Positions 49,758 through 59,158 of a stretch of 64,000 bases of DNA are shown in pieces. Made by a program: the position numbers and the translations under genes. Within the stretch, counting starts at the first letter, position 1; the number at the start of each line of letters is the position of its first letter. The DNA comes from Gammaproteobacteria bacterium. GTDB lineage: Bacteria; Pseudomonadota; Gammaproteobacteria; HK1. The DNA lies in contig WLWT01000001.1 in the NCBI GenBank assembly GCA_012103455.1, positions 2,280,001 through 2,344,000 on the forward strand, in the 5' to 3' direction. The notes below the pieces were generated by a model. The model searched no databases and had not been told where the DNA came from. It was given only the letters and a program-made list of their open reading frames with translations.

Positions 49758-50054
49758 CTAATCACTACTTGGAACCATTTCTAGGTCTTGGCCTGTAGTG
49801 TCATGCTTAGCTTCCTCCTGCCGCGCGGCGTTGGCTCGGCGCGCAGCGTTGGCACCATCAGCAAACCCGTATGCGAATACATTGTCCTTGGGAAACAGAT
49901 CGGTAATCACTGCCGCTCCGTACACGGTGCCGTAGGCCACGTAGTATGCCGATGAATAAGCGAGCGCTCTAGATGCCCGCTTCACGGTTCCTAGGATGTT
50001 GTCCCCGGGTTTATGCAAGTTCATCATACTCTCATTTAAATCGTTGGAATTCAT
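49758..50054 (-). CDS. Small membrane-associated protein with the YSS-YYV motif (paralogue 2)
   Basis: 98 residues from the ATG at 50052-50054, placed 6 nt after AAGAGGT. Residues 29-72 match the conserved part of the 45466 protein: ALAYSSAYYVAYGTVYGA, ITDLFPKDN and GFADGANAARRA. The two paralogues flank the ATPase on opposite strands. The gene lies between GAPDH and the PGPGW-like gene, so it is likely co-transcribed with GAPDH. Function unknown; a membrane-shaping or targeting role is inference. Confidence 0.8.
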   Translation of the reverse strand: MNSNDLNESMMNLHKPGDNILGTVKRASRALAYSSAYYVAYGTVYGAAVITDLFPKDNVFAYGFADGANAARRANAARQEEAKHDTTGQDLEMVPSSD

Positions 50055-50217
50055 GACCATACCTCTTGCTACAACCAGCTTTAAGCCGTAGAGCGCTCCC
50101 AGCGCGGGTGCCACGACGGCAACAGGTATACAATTGTAAACCTCGCGCCGGGCCGTGACCACAGTTTGCGTAGCGTGGTGTTGAGAGATAATTGCTTTTT
50201 AGTACGGCTGCACGGCG

Positions 50218-51228
50218 CTAGTGCAGGCTTCGAGCCACCATGGATGCGAGTTCGACCATGCGATTAACGTAGCCGATCTCATTGTCGTACCAGGCAAGTA
50301 TTTTCACCTGGGTTCCGTCCACCACCATCGTTGACGGCGCATCCACGATGCTAGATCTTGTGTCATTAACATAGTCCACCGACACAAGCGGCCGCTGCTC
50401 AAAGCCTAGAATGCCGGCTAGAGGGCCTTTCGCGGCATTGCGCAAAAGCTCGTTGACCTCCTCGATAGAGGTGGGTCGCTCTACCTCGAATACACAGTCG
50501 GTTAGCGAGGCGTTGAGCAGAGGCACGCGAACAGCAACACCGTTGAGTTTACCAGCGAGTTCCGGATAGATCATAGAAATCGCCGTGGCCGATCCGGTAG
50601 TGGTGGGAATCAACGACATTAGCGAGGAGCGCGCGCGCCGGAAATCTCGATGTGGTGCGTCCACTACTGTTTGCGTGTTGGTAACGTCATGAATGGTAGT
50701 CATCATGCCGTGACGGATGCCTAGCCCTTCGTGAATCACTTTCACCACGGGGGCCAGGCAGTTGGTGGTACACGAAGCGGCGGTTAACAGCCGGTGGCGA
50801 TTCGGCTCATAGCGGTCATGGTTGATGCCCATTACCACGTTGAGCGCGCCTTCTTTTACTGGTGCAGCCACGATCACCTTCTGGATACCATGCTCTATAA
50901 AGGCCGCCAATCCCTTAGCAGTACGGAACTTGCCGCTACACTCCAACACAATATCGACATTGTCGTTGCCCCAGGGAACATCCATGGGGGAATCTATCAT
51001 TGAATAGGCGATCGGCTTACCGTCAACCACGATCCCGTGTTCATTAGATTCTACGCTGCGGTCCCATCGGCCATGCACGGAATCGAATTCCAACAAGTGT
51101 GCTGACATTTCGGCCGCACATGCTGGCTCGTTGATCGCAACAAACCGTAGTTCCGGATGGTTCACTGCAGCCCGCAGTGCCAGCCGCCCCATTCTTCCAA
51201 AGCCGTTAATAGCTACTCTAACGCTCAC
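50218..51228 (-). CDS. gapdh: Glyceraldehyde-3-phosphate dehydrogenase, ArsJ-associated
   Basis: 336 residues. [15 protein letters not shown] is the NAD-binding loop and [15 protein letters not shown] holds the catalytic Cys (about residue 152). [16 protein letters not shown] closes the domain. With arsJ it makes an arsenate-resistance pair: GAPDH builds 1-arseno-3-phosphoglycerate and ArsJ exports it. A housekeeping role is less likely given the position in this island, 5.8 kb from arsJ. It is upstream of the YSS-YYV paralogue 2 on the same strand. Confidence 0.92.
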   Translation of the reverse strand: MSVRVAINGFGRMGRLALRAAVNHPELRFVAINEPACAAEMSAHLLEFDSVHGRWDRSVESNEHGIVVDGKPIAYSMIDSPMDVPWGNDNVDIVLECSGKFRTAKGLAAFIEHGIQKVIVAAPVKEGALNVVMGINHDRYEPNRHRLLTAASCTTNCLAPVVKVIHEGLGIRHGMMTTIHDVTNTQTVVDAPHRDFRRARSSLMSLIPTTTGSATAISMIYPELAGKLNGVAVRVPLLNASLTDCVFEVERPTSIEEVNELLRNAAKGPLAGILGFEQRPLVSVDYVNDTRSSIVDAPSTMVVDGTQVKILAWYDNEIGYVNRMVELASMVARSLH

Positions 51229-51352
51229 CGTCGTGCCTCAAAAATAGGAAAAAATGCGATCGTAGCACTTGCAAGCGTGGCGGTGGCCACCGTGTGCATA
51301 CGGTGGGTGATGAGATCAGCCCGTTATCCGAATGGCCATGACTCGAATGGAA

Positions 51353-52456
51353 CTAAACAATCGCATTACTCTGCGGGTCGATGAGGTGCATTTGGCTCTT
51401 ATCGATGGTGAATCCCATGTCTGCGCTCACCGGGGCAATGGCTTTGGGATCGGAGCGTGAGCAGATTTCTTGCTGCCCTAGATCCAGGAACACCATCGTA
51501 TCCATACCCATAGGCTCCAGCACTTTTACCTGTGCTTCGAAGTCTTGGAAATCGCCGTGGGTATGGGCCCGCTTATGGGTCATGTGTTCGGGCCGGATCC
51601 CTAGCACCATATCACGGCCAACATAAGCGCCGTAGCGCTCGTTGCGTTCCTTTGGTACTGAAAGAACCAACTCATCGCCACCGATGCGGATGTTGACACC
51701 ATCGGTCGCCTGATCGACGTGACATGGCACGAAGTTCATGGAGGGCGAGCCTATGAAGCTGGCGACGAAGTGGGTCTTGGGCGAGTTATACATCTCATCG
51801 GGCGTTCCCACCTGCTCTATAACACCGTGGTTCATAACCACGATGCGATCGGCCAGGGTCATCGCTTCCACTTGGTCGTGGGTCACGTAGACAACAGTGG
51901 TTTGCAAGCGTTGGTGGATCTTCTTGATTTCGGTGCGCATTTGCACCCGTAGTTTGGCGTCCAGATTGGACAGCGGTTCATCGAACAAAAACACCCGGGG
52001 CTGACGTACGATGGCGCGTCCCATCGCCACCCGCTGGCGTTGACCACCAGACAGTTGCCGTGGACGGCGCTCTAGCAATTCGCCGATATTCAAAATATCG
52101 GCCGCCTCTTCGACCCGCTTGTCGATTTGCGCTTTAGGCATTTTGCGCAGCTTAAGGCCGAAGGCCATGTTGTCGTACACGCTCATGTGCGGGTAAAGTG
52201 CGTAGTTCTGGAACACCATGGCGATGTCGCGATCTTTAGGCGGCACGTTGTTGACCACGTGGGCGTCTATAGCGATGTCTCCGCCCGTGATGTCCTCAAG
52301 TCCTGCGATCATGCGCAAAGTGGTGGTCTTGCCGCAGCCCGAGGGCCCCACCAAAGCGATGAATTCGCCGTCGTTGATATACAAATCAATACCGCGCACG
52401 GCCGTTACATCCCCGGCATAAAGTTTCCACAGTTCGTTTAACTGAATATCAGCCAT
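51353..52456 (-). CDS. ugpC: Sugar ABC transporter ATP-binding protein (UgpC/MsmK type)
   Basis: 367 residues. Walker A is [12 protein letters not shown], the signature [15 protein letters not shown], Walker [15 protein letters not shown]-loop VTHDQ. The C-terminal OB-type regulatory domain (GIRPEHMT and onward) places it in the carbohydrate-uptake CUT1 group. It is the last gene of the SBP-permease-permease-ATPase unit. Substrate unknown (sugar, polyol or glycerol-phosphate). Confidence 0.92.
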   Translation of the reverse strand: MADIQLNELWKLYAGDVTAVRGIDLYINDGEFIALVGPSGCGKTTTLRMIAGLEDITGGDIAIDAHVVNNVPPKDRDIAMVFQNYALYPHMSVYDNMAFGLKLRKMPKAQIDKRVEEAADILNIGELLERRPRQLSGGQRQRVAMGRAIVRQPRVFLFDEPLSNLDAKLRVQMRTEIKKIHQRLQTTVVYVTHDQVEAMTLADRIVVMNHGVIEQVGTPDEMYNSPKTHFVASFIGSPSMNFVPCHVDQATDGVNIRIGGDELVLSVPKERNERYGAYVGRDMVLGIRPEHMTHKRAHTHGDFQDFEAQVKVLEPMGMDTMVFLDLGQQEICSRSDPKAIAPVSADMGFTIDKSQMHLIDPQSNAIV

Positions 52457-52480
52457 GGTTCTATCCCTCCGTACCCGTCA

Positions 52481-53404
52481 TCACTTGATTGCGCCCGACG
52501 TTAGGCCGGAGACGTAGTAGTCCATAAAGAATGAATAAAGAACGACGATCGGAATGGTGCCAGCGAAGCAGGCCGCCATCAGTGAACCCCAATAATAAAC
52601 ATCGCCGCGTATGAGTTCGGTGAACACCCCTACGCCGATAGTTTTAGCCTCCGCCGCTTGGATGAATACCAGCGAATAAAGGAATTCGTTCCACGACAGC
52701 GTGAAGGCGAATAATACGGCGCAGATAATGCCCGGCATAGCCATGGGTAAGACTACTTTGAACAACGCACCCAACCTGGAACAACCGTCCAGGTATGCAC
52801 ATTCCTCTACTTCCACGGGAATGGTTTTGAAGTAACCGAGCAGTAGCCAGATGACGAACGGCGTCAGAAATGTCGGGTAGGTCAAAATCAAAGACCAGTA
52901 GGTATCCCGAATAGGAATGATGTCGTCGATAAAGTTGACCACGTCTATGAGTGGAATAAACAACAGGGGTTGCGGCACCAGGTAGGTGACGAATACCGCG
53001 ATACCGAATATTTCAACGCCGCGGAATTTGAGTCTGGCCAAGGCGTAGGCGGCGAGGATGCCGATGGATACGGCAATGATGGTCGAGACCACCGAGACAA
53101 TAATAGTGTTGAGCAACCAACTTTCGAAGAAAGCGGTGTTTTCTGCTAGGTATACATAGTTGTCGAGCGTCATTCCCGTCGCCCAGAATGGCGATATCCC
53201 GAGATTGCTGATCTCCTGATCGGATTTGACGGAGGTGATCAGGATGATGTAGAGCGGGAACAAGGCGAAAGCGACGAAAGGCACTAGGGCCAGATAGTTG
53301 TACGTGGCTTTGCGCCGGCGCCACGCCGGCGGCGCATTGCGTATTTTGGGTGCGCTCTCCGTGTGCGCCACGGCGGCCTCATTGTTTGCAGTGCTAGAGT
53401 TCAT
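52481..53404 (-). CDS. Carbohydrate ABC transporter permease (MalG/UgpE-like)
   Basis: 307 residues from the ATG at 53402-53404, which overlaps the upstream permease by 11 nt; a frame opening at 53488 is antisense-like and rejected. Six transmembrane helices. EECAYLDGCSRLGALFKVVL is the EAA loop that contacts the ATPase. A proline- and basic-rich segment (APPAWRRRKATYN) precedes the first helix. Confidence 0.92.
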   Translation of the reverse strand: MNSSTANNEAAVAHTESAPKIRNAPPAWRRRKATYNYLALVPFVAFALFPLYIILITSVKSDQEISNLGISPFWATGMTLDNYVYLAENTAFFESWLLNTIIVSVVSTIIAVSIGILAAYALARLKFRGVEIFGIAVFVTYLVPQPLLFIPLIDVVNFIDDIIPIRDTYWSLILTYPTFLTPFVIWLLLGYFKTIPVEVEECAYLDGCSRLGALFKVVLPMAMPGIICAVLFAFTLSWNEFLYSLVFIQAAEAKTIGVGVFTELIRGDVYYWGSLMAACFAGTIPIVVLYSFFMDYYVSGLTSGAIK

Positions 53405-54386
53405 AGGAACTGTCCCGGCGCACCAGGCGCAATAAGAAGATAACGATGGCGACCAGCATGGGGAACAAGAACAGCGAAATCGCCGCACCTAGACCAATCT
53501 CGTGGTTAGCTATGCCGGTGACGTAGGAGTAGGTGGCAAACAGATGGGTGGAGTTGATCGGACCACCGCGGGTGAGCACGAATACGATATTGAAATCCGC
53601 CAGGGTGAAGATGGTCGAGAACAAGATGACGATGGCCAAGATCGGGCGCAGTAGCGGCAAGGTTATTTTCCAGAATTTATCCCACGCGGTAGCGCCGTCA
53701 ATCTCCGCCGCTTCGTAGAGATGCTCGGGAATGGAGACTAGGCCAGCGAGTATGGTGATGATAAAAAACGGTAACCCGCGCCAGATGTTCACGAATATGC
53801 AGGCGTAGAGCGCGATGTCCGGATCGCCCAGCCATTGATAGGGCCCGATCCCCAAGGCGTCAAACGGCCACACGTTCTCCAATATCCAGTTGATGTGACT
53901 ATAAGTGGGATCGAATATCAGCCACCAGCCGAGGGTTGTGAGGGCGGTGGGAGCAACAAAGGGGATGAGCAAGGAGCCGCGCCAGAATTTTTTGAGGCGC
54001 AGCGCTTTTAGCAGCAATAACGCCGCTAGCATGCCAAAGACGATTTTGAACAATACCGAATAAAAGGCGAAGAGCAGTGTGTTCTTGATCGTGATCCAGA
54101 AGATATCGTCTTCGGTCAGTATGTAGATGAAGTTCTCAAAGCCGATGAACTCCGATGGATGACCGATGAAGGCATCGCTCAGACTGAAATAAACAGCCAA
54201 GCAAAACGGATAAACGATGAGGGCGACCATGATGAAAGCCGCCGGGAAGATGAAACCATAGCCGTCTATATCCGGGCCTGCCATCTTGGTAATGGCCCGG
54301 ATCATGGGCCGTTCCGGGGGCCGGATCAGTTCCCGGCCCCCTGTAGAAGGAGCCGGGGCCTGATCTATTGAAGAAGTAGCTGCCAC
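53394..54386 (-). CDS. Carbohydrate ABC transporter permease (MalF/UgpA-like)
   Basis: 330 residues with six to seven transmembrane helices. YEAAEIDGATAWDKFWKITL is the EAA loop and PEHL precedes it. It pairs with the permease at 52481. No damage seen. Confidence 0.92.
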   Translation of the reverse strand: MAATSSIDQAPAPSTGGRELIRPPERPMIRAITKMAGPDIDGYGFIFPAAFIMVALIVYPFCLAVYFSLSDAFIGHPSEFIGFENFIYILTEDDIFWITIKNTLLFAFYSVLFKIVFGMLAALLLLKALRLKKFWRGSLLIPFVAPTALTTLGWWLIFDPTYSHINWILENVWPFDALGIGPYQWLGDPDIALYACIFVNIWRGLPFFIITILAGLVSIPEHLYEAAEIDGATAWDKFWKITLPLLRPILAIVILFSTIFTLADFNIVFVLTRGGPINSTHLFATYSYVTGIANHEIGLGAAISLFLFPMLVAIVIFLLRLVRRDSSYEL

Positions 54387-54491
54387 CGTTTTGTCCTCCG
54401 CTTCGACAGTAGGCTTCGATAACAGGCACGCGGATTAGGTGGCCCGATCAGATGACCGGGCCTGTCGCTCAAGATTCAGCTTCTAGTGAAC

Positions 54492-55872
54492 TTACGCTTT
54501 CGCTTTGCGGTTGAAGCGCCGGTAAATACGCCCCATCTGGCTCGCTAGCTTCTTCACCGCGTCCTCGGGAGACAAGCGATCGGTGGCGCATTCAGCCAGG
54601 GTGTCAGGCAGCAGGTATTGGTCGTATACCGTCTGCGCCGCCGCCGTGGGTACGCCCGGCCAACCCAAGGAGTGGGTGTACAGACCGATCTTGGTGGCGA
54701 AGTGATACACCGCTTCCGACTGATAGATTTCGTGGTTGGCGAACTGCTCGAGCACCGGTTGGTTATACCCCTTACTGGCCACCAACAACTTCTCTTGATT
54801 GTCTTTCTGGAAGTGATATTCGAGGAATTCTTTGGCCAACTGTTTTTCCCTGGCGAACTTCCACACACCAACGCCCACGAAAGAGGCTGCCATGTGCCGG
54901 CCCCCCGGTCCTTGAGGCGGTATGACGTGATTGATCTGCTCATGCACCAGGTTTTGCGTGCCGGGAATAAGCGCATCGTTGCGCACCGCCGCCCGATAGG
55001 CGCTGATCGGGTTGAAGATGCATGGCGCACTTGCCGGATATCATGCACACGTTGTTGTTGCGGTCGTCCCACGCCAGCACTTCTGTCTCCATGCAGTCTT
55101 TGTATAGGGCGCGGACGAACTTGAACGCTTCGACCGTTTCCTTGGAATTGACGGCAACGGTTTTGTTGTCATCTTCCACCAGTTTGGCGCCGTGGGACCA
55201 CAGGATGCCGCGGTTGATCCAGTTGGCGTCGGCGGAGTGACCGAGCTGAATACCGAGTGGGTGTCCGATCTTTTTCAGCTTGGCACCGGCGCGGTGCACG
55301 TCTTCCCAGGTATCCGGCACGGCTTCATCGACTTGGGCTAGCAGATCCTTGCGGTAAACCAACGGGAATGAGATGAAGTACCACGGCAGGGCTTTTTGAT
55401 GGCCATCGTCGCCCTTACCCATGGTCTGCGTGGTCCAGCCGCCGCCTGCGTTGCCGATGCGCTCGTAGACGTCGTCGATATTCTCTAAGTGGTTTGAATA
55501 CAGATGTGGATTGGAGTTGGAGACGTTGACGATATCGTGGCCTTTTTGGCCTTGCACCTCACCGGCGAGTACCGCGGGCAATTGCAAGTGAGCCACACGG
55601 TCCATACGGACTTCGACGCCGTTTTGCGTGCCGAACTCTTTGAACTGACGCTCTAGCTCATCGTCGGAGGCCGGCACGAAGTGCGACCATACAAGCATGC
55701 GCAGTTTGCGTTCTTGGGCGATGGCCGGCATCTGCCCAGTGGCGAGAATGGCGGCCATGCCACCACCTAGTGCGGCGGTTTGGCCCAAGAACTGGCGGCG
55801 GCTCCGGTTTTTCACATCTGCATTTTCTACGCCCGCTGGTGTCTTGGTATCGCTGGTGTAATCGTCTTTCAT
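54492..55872 (-). pseudogene. Sugar ABC transporter binding protein, split by one extra base
   Basis: The 5' frame starts at the ATG at 55870-55872 and has a twin-arginine signal (NRSRRQFLGQTAALGGGMAA), then SBP family 1 features (SHFVPASDDELERQFKEFG, NNNVCMISGKCAMHL). It shifts at about 55010-55017: CAMHLQPDQ... should read CAMHLNPISAYRAAVRN if one base of CTTCAA is removed. The rest (54492-54986) continues with HVIPPQGPGGRHMAAS and YNQPVLEQFANHEIYQSE. The whole protein would be about 460 residues. The split would leave the otherwise intact transporter without a binding protein, unless it is a sequencing error. Confidence 0.85.
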
Positions 55873-56200
55873 GTTATATCTCCCTCCTGAACGTCGTTTT
55901 CTCGCCCGTATTTGGGCTGTTGATACGCTGCTATCCGCCATTTAGCAGGAAGTAGTGGCGGCCAAACGGCTCTAACGTAGTTGTACCTGTGAAGACGAAG
56001 AGGTGCAACTTTTTGGACCTACATAAGTCCGCTGCCATAGCGAAAATAGTTGGTTGTTGCCGTATTCCCGATCATATTACTGATAGGGGGACATGTTCGC
56101 GGTATCATCCGGCCTTTGCCATCGGCACGCCAACCAAGCTCGCTCTTATGTGGTGCGCTCTAGCGGTTGGCGAAGACCTCGCGGTTAGGAGGGTCAGTAA
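55873..56200. other. Divergent intergenic region
   Basis: About 330 bp between the sugar-transporter operon (leftwards) and the MFS gene (rightwards). No gene is visible. Promoters for both directions should lie here; GGAGGG near 56187 serves the MFS GTG start. Confidence 0.5.
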
Positions 56201-57388
56201 GTGTCACGCACCAAGTTACGTTTTTTGTTTTTGAACGTCGGACATTTTCTAGATCATCTGTTTGTTCTGATTTTTGCCACCGCCGCTCTCAAGCTGACCA
56301 CGGACTGGGGGCTTGGCTACGCTGAACTCATCCCCTACGCGACGCCCGGTTTTGTGGCTTTCGGTTTATGTGCAATCCCGGCAGGTTGGCTGGCGGACAA
56401 GTGGAGCAGGGAAGGCATGATGGTGGTGTTTTTTATCGGCATCGGCCTTTGCTCGATCATGGCCGGATTCGCTAATTCACCCCTGCAAATGGGCATTTGC
56501 TTGACCTTGGTTGGCATGTTCGCCGCCATCTACCATCCGGTGGGACTGGCCATGGTGGTGCAGGGCTTGGAGAAAACTGGTGTGCCGCTGGCCATCAACG
56601 GCATCTTCGGCAACATGGGAGTGGCCAGTGCCGTGTTGTTGACGGGGCTGATAGTGGACCACGCGGGATGGCGCAGTGCGTTTTTTCTACCGGGTGTGCT
56701 GTCGGTGGTTATCGGTCTCATGTATCTGGTCTTCATACGTTCGGGGGCCGATGGGCTGGCGGCGGTTACCAGCAAAAAAGCGGCGGCGTTACAACTTTCC
56801 AGGCGCACCTTGGTTCGGGTATTCGGCGTCGTACTGTTCACCACGGCGTTGGGGGGCTTGGTGTTTCAGAGCACCACTTTCGCTTTGCCTAAGATCTTCG
56901 ATGAGCGTTTGACGGATATTGCTGGCACCGCCACCTGGGTGGGTATCTACGCATTCATCGTATTTTCGATCGCGGCGCTGGCGCAGTTGGTGGTCGGATA
57001 TCTGGTCGATAGCCACTCCGTACGCACGGTTTTTGCCGTAGTTGCCCTATCGCAGGCGGTATTCTTTTTCGTCATGACCCAGCTTGAGGGGATCGCCGCG
57101 TTGCTCGTCGCGATCGCTTTTATGCTGGTAGTCTTCGGCCAGATCCCGATCAACGACGTATTGGTCGGGCGTATGGCGCGCAGCGAATGGCGCTCGCGCG
57201 CGTACGCGGTACGCTACATCGTCACATTCACAGTGAGTGCTACTGCCGTACCGCTTATCGCCTGGATCCACGGGAGTTGGGGGTTCGCGATGTTATTCAG
57301 TGTGTTGGCGGTAACCGCGTTTGCGATTTTCCTCGCCACCCTGGTGCTGCCAGGTTCCGAGGACGCGCAGGCGCCGGTGGCAGCTTAA
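56201..57388 (+). CDS. MFS transporter (Fsr-like)
   Basis: 395 residues from the GTG at 56201 with GGAGGG upstream. The 12-helix pattern is clear: LFLNVGHFLDHLFVLIFAT, AIPAGWLADKWSREGMMVV (loop motif A), FAAIYHPVGLAMVVQGLEK and a second half with QLVVGYLVDSHSVRTVF. GHFLDHL and AAIYHPVG resemble fosmidomycin-resistance-type exporters; substrate unknown. Confidence 0.85.
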   Translation: MSRTKLRFLFLNVGHFLDHLFVLIFATAALKLTTDWGLGYAELIPYATPGFVAFGLCAIPAGWLADKWSREGMMVVFFIGIGLCSIMAGFANSPLQMGICLTLVGMFAAIYHPVGLAMVVQGLEKTGVPLAINGIFGNMGVASAVLLTGLIVDHAGWRSAFFLPGVLSVVIGLMYLVFIRSGADGLAAVTSKKAAALQLSRRTLVRVFGVVLFTTALGGLVFQSTTFALPKIFDERLTDIAGTATWVGIYAFIVFSIAALAQLVVGYLVDSHSVRTVFAVVALSQAVFFFVMTQLEGIAALLVAIAFMLVVFGQIPINDVLVGRMARSEWRSRAYAVRYIVTFTVSATAVPLIAWIHGSWGFAMLFSVLAVTAFAIFLATLVLPGSEDAQAPVAA

Positions 57389-57415
57389 ATTTCAACATAG
57401 ACTTACACCGCAAAC

Positions 57416-57937
57416 TTAGGCCAAATTTAGCCTGCGCCGAATGACGTAGCGCATTATTCGCCGCGCTGCGTCAAACAGCAGCGTTGCCGCCAACAGCACG
57501 AGCGCATCGCGCACGAAGTGAGCGCCGAATACCTCCACATCAAGGGCATAAGCGCTCCCGGTGGTGAGTAGCACGGCTAGCGCGCTAACGCTTTGCGCTA
57601 TGCGATTCAATTCATGCAGAGGCGAGTCGATGCGCTGCAACGCGAGCGCGTGCTCGGTCAACAGGGCAGGTTGCCGTAGGGCCGCCGCCGTTGCCTGGGA
57701 TGTCACGCTTTGTCCCAAGCGTATGTATGTCACGATGAGTGGAGTACCAGGCGGTGTAGCCACCACCAACTCATGGCGCAGGAAGGCTTGGGCGTTGCGC
57801 CAATTGCGCGGTAAACACCACAGCGCTTTATAGGTACTGGGCAGTAGCAATTGGCCGCTGCCCGCCAAAACGAACCACCACGGCCGCAATACCACGTACA
57901 GACACTCTTTGATAAGTCCCAAGACGATAGTCGCCAA
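57416..57937 (-). CDS. Membrane protein, unknown
   Basis: 173 residues with hydrophobic segments near the start (LRPWWFVLAGSGQLLLP) and near the end (VRDALVLLAATLLFDAAR), plus a central helical part. It starts 2 nt after the stop of the 57940 gene, so it belongs to a three-gene minus-strand unit. No family recognised. Confidence 0.6.
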   Translation of the reverse strand: MATIVLGLIKECLYVVLRPWWFVLAGSGQLLLPSTYKALWCLPRNWRNAQAFLRHELVVATPPGTPLIVTYIRLGQSVTSQATAAALRQPALLTEHALALQRIDSPLHELNRIAQSVSALAVLLTTGSAYALDVEVFGAHFVRDALVLLAATLLFDAARRIMRYVIRRRLNLA

Positions 57938-57939
57938 GA

Positions 57940-58590
57940 CTAGCGCCTATCGGTGAAAGCATCGACCAACTTGACTACCGTTTCGATCAGAGTATTCCAT
58001 GTTTCAAGCCCGGTTCTGACGGCCCGTTGGTGGACCTCGTGTAGCGGCGCGAAGTCCGCGCCCACATAGTCCGAGTCGATACGGTTGACTACATCGCCAT
58101 CGAGTCCGATAACGGTCTGCATGACGATCGGGTTGGTCCTTATCTCCCACATGCGGCTAATTTTTACGTTAGCGCGGCCAAACGAATCGTCTCCAGCCTG
58201 CGGCCACGCCCCCATCTCTTGCAGCATATCGACGAGATTTCTAGCATTCACAGCGATACGGCGAAGTAAATGTTTATCCTTGTTGCGCGCCGGTGGAGGG
58301 GCGGATGTATCCTCGGCGCGCTCAGCAATGAGCTGTAGATGAGCCACGGTATCGGCGAAATCGCTGCCAGCGCTTAAGCGCTCGTGTGTGCCTAGGCGCT
58401 TTAGTGTTAGTAGCTTTCTTTCGTAGGCCTCGATGATCTCAACGGTTGCCACCCGTGGTGCGGGCGCGCCTATGCCAGCAATGGCCTCCACCACGATGGT
58501 GTCGATCTGTAGATGAGTAAAATCATGGAGCAGCGAGCGAACACGCTTTTTGCGTTCACTAGGCTCATGTTTTTTGCCGAAACCGAACAA
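57940..58590 (-). CDS. Conserved hypothetical, cytosolic
   Basis: 216 residues, mostly helical and soluble: MFGFGKKHEPSERKKRVRSL, IIEAYERKLLTLKRLG, LLRRIAVNARNLVDMLQEM and VMQTVIGLDGDVVNRIDSDY. No cofactor motif. It lies between two unknown genes in a tight unit. Confidence 0.6.
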   Translation of the reverse strand: MFGFGKKHEPSERKKRVRSLLHDFTHLQIDTIVVEAIAGIGAPAPRVATVEIIEAYERKLLTLKRLGTHERLSAGSDFADTVAHLQLIAERAEDTSAPPPARNKDKHLLRRIAVNARNLVDMLQEMGAWPQAGDDSFGRANVKISRMWEIRTNPIVMQTVIGLDGDVVNRIDSDYVGADFAPLHEVHQRAVRTGLETWNTLIETVVKLVDAFTDRR

Positions 58591-58594
58591 AGAT

Positions 58595-58967
58595 TTAAGA
58601 ATCCAAGTCTTTTTCGTTGGCGGTAATGAGTTCGTAGAGGGACTTTAAGGCTTCTAAATTGTCCTTGATGATCTGTTGTCCTTTATCCACCTGGGTTTGA
58701 TGAAAGTCCACCAGTTTGGTCAAGTCGCCGGTGACAAAGCCTTCGTCAAAGGCGTTGCTGATATCACCGTCGATGAGGTTGATCTGGGTTTTGATGCTAC
58801 GGGTAGGCGCATCGTCCTTGGTGACTTCGGTTCTTATATCCAAGACCACCACCGACTTGATGCCGTCGATGACTTTCTGTTTGAGGGTGCGGTTATCAGT
58901 GGTGGGAGAAGTGACGGTATCGGGCCTGCTCAGCTTCCTTAAACAGAGGTGGGCTAGGTACGGCCAT
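58595..58967 (-). CDS. Small hypothetical, probably with a 5' frameshift
   Basis: The open frame from the GTG at 58852 gives 85 residues (TEVTKDDAPTRSIKTQINLI, then NLEALKSLYELITANEKD). Upstream, the same frame stays open and reads PTTDNRTLKQKVIDGIKSV. An ATG at 58967 in another frame opens MAVPSPPLFKEAEQA and then stops. Joining the two would give a more natural protein, so a 1-nt indel near 58920 is likely. First of the three-gene unit. Confidence 0.5.
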
Positions 58968-59158
58968 AAGCAATGACTCTAGCACTTAAATAGATTTTCA
59001 AAAATAGGTCTGGGCGGCCGATGAGGGGAGCGCTTGATCGCCTAAGGTTTGATCTACAAGGCCGATTCGATATGAGCTGAGCGGTTGTGTGCACATTCTC
59101 TGGCCGCATACCCTTAGCTATTTTATACCGTACCGCCGCTTATCGAGGACCTTCGGGT

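Noticed and set aside
50218..51228. GAPDH as an ordinary glycolytic gene
   Set aside because: No pgk, fba or tkt neighbours; it shares a unit with the island's small proteins and lies near arsJ, so the arsenate role is more likely.
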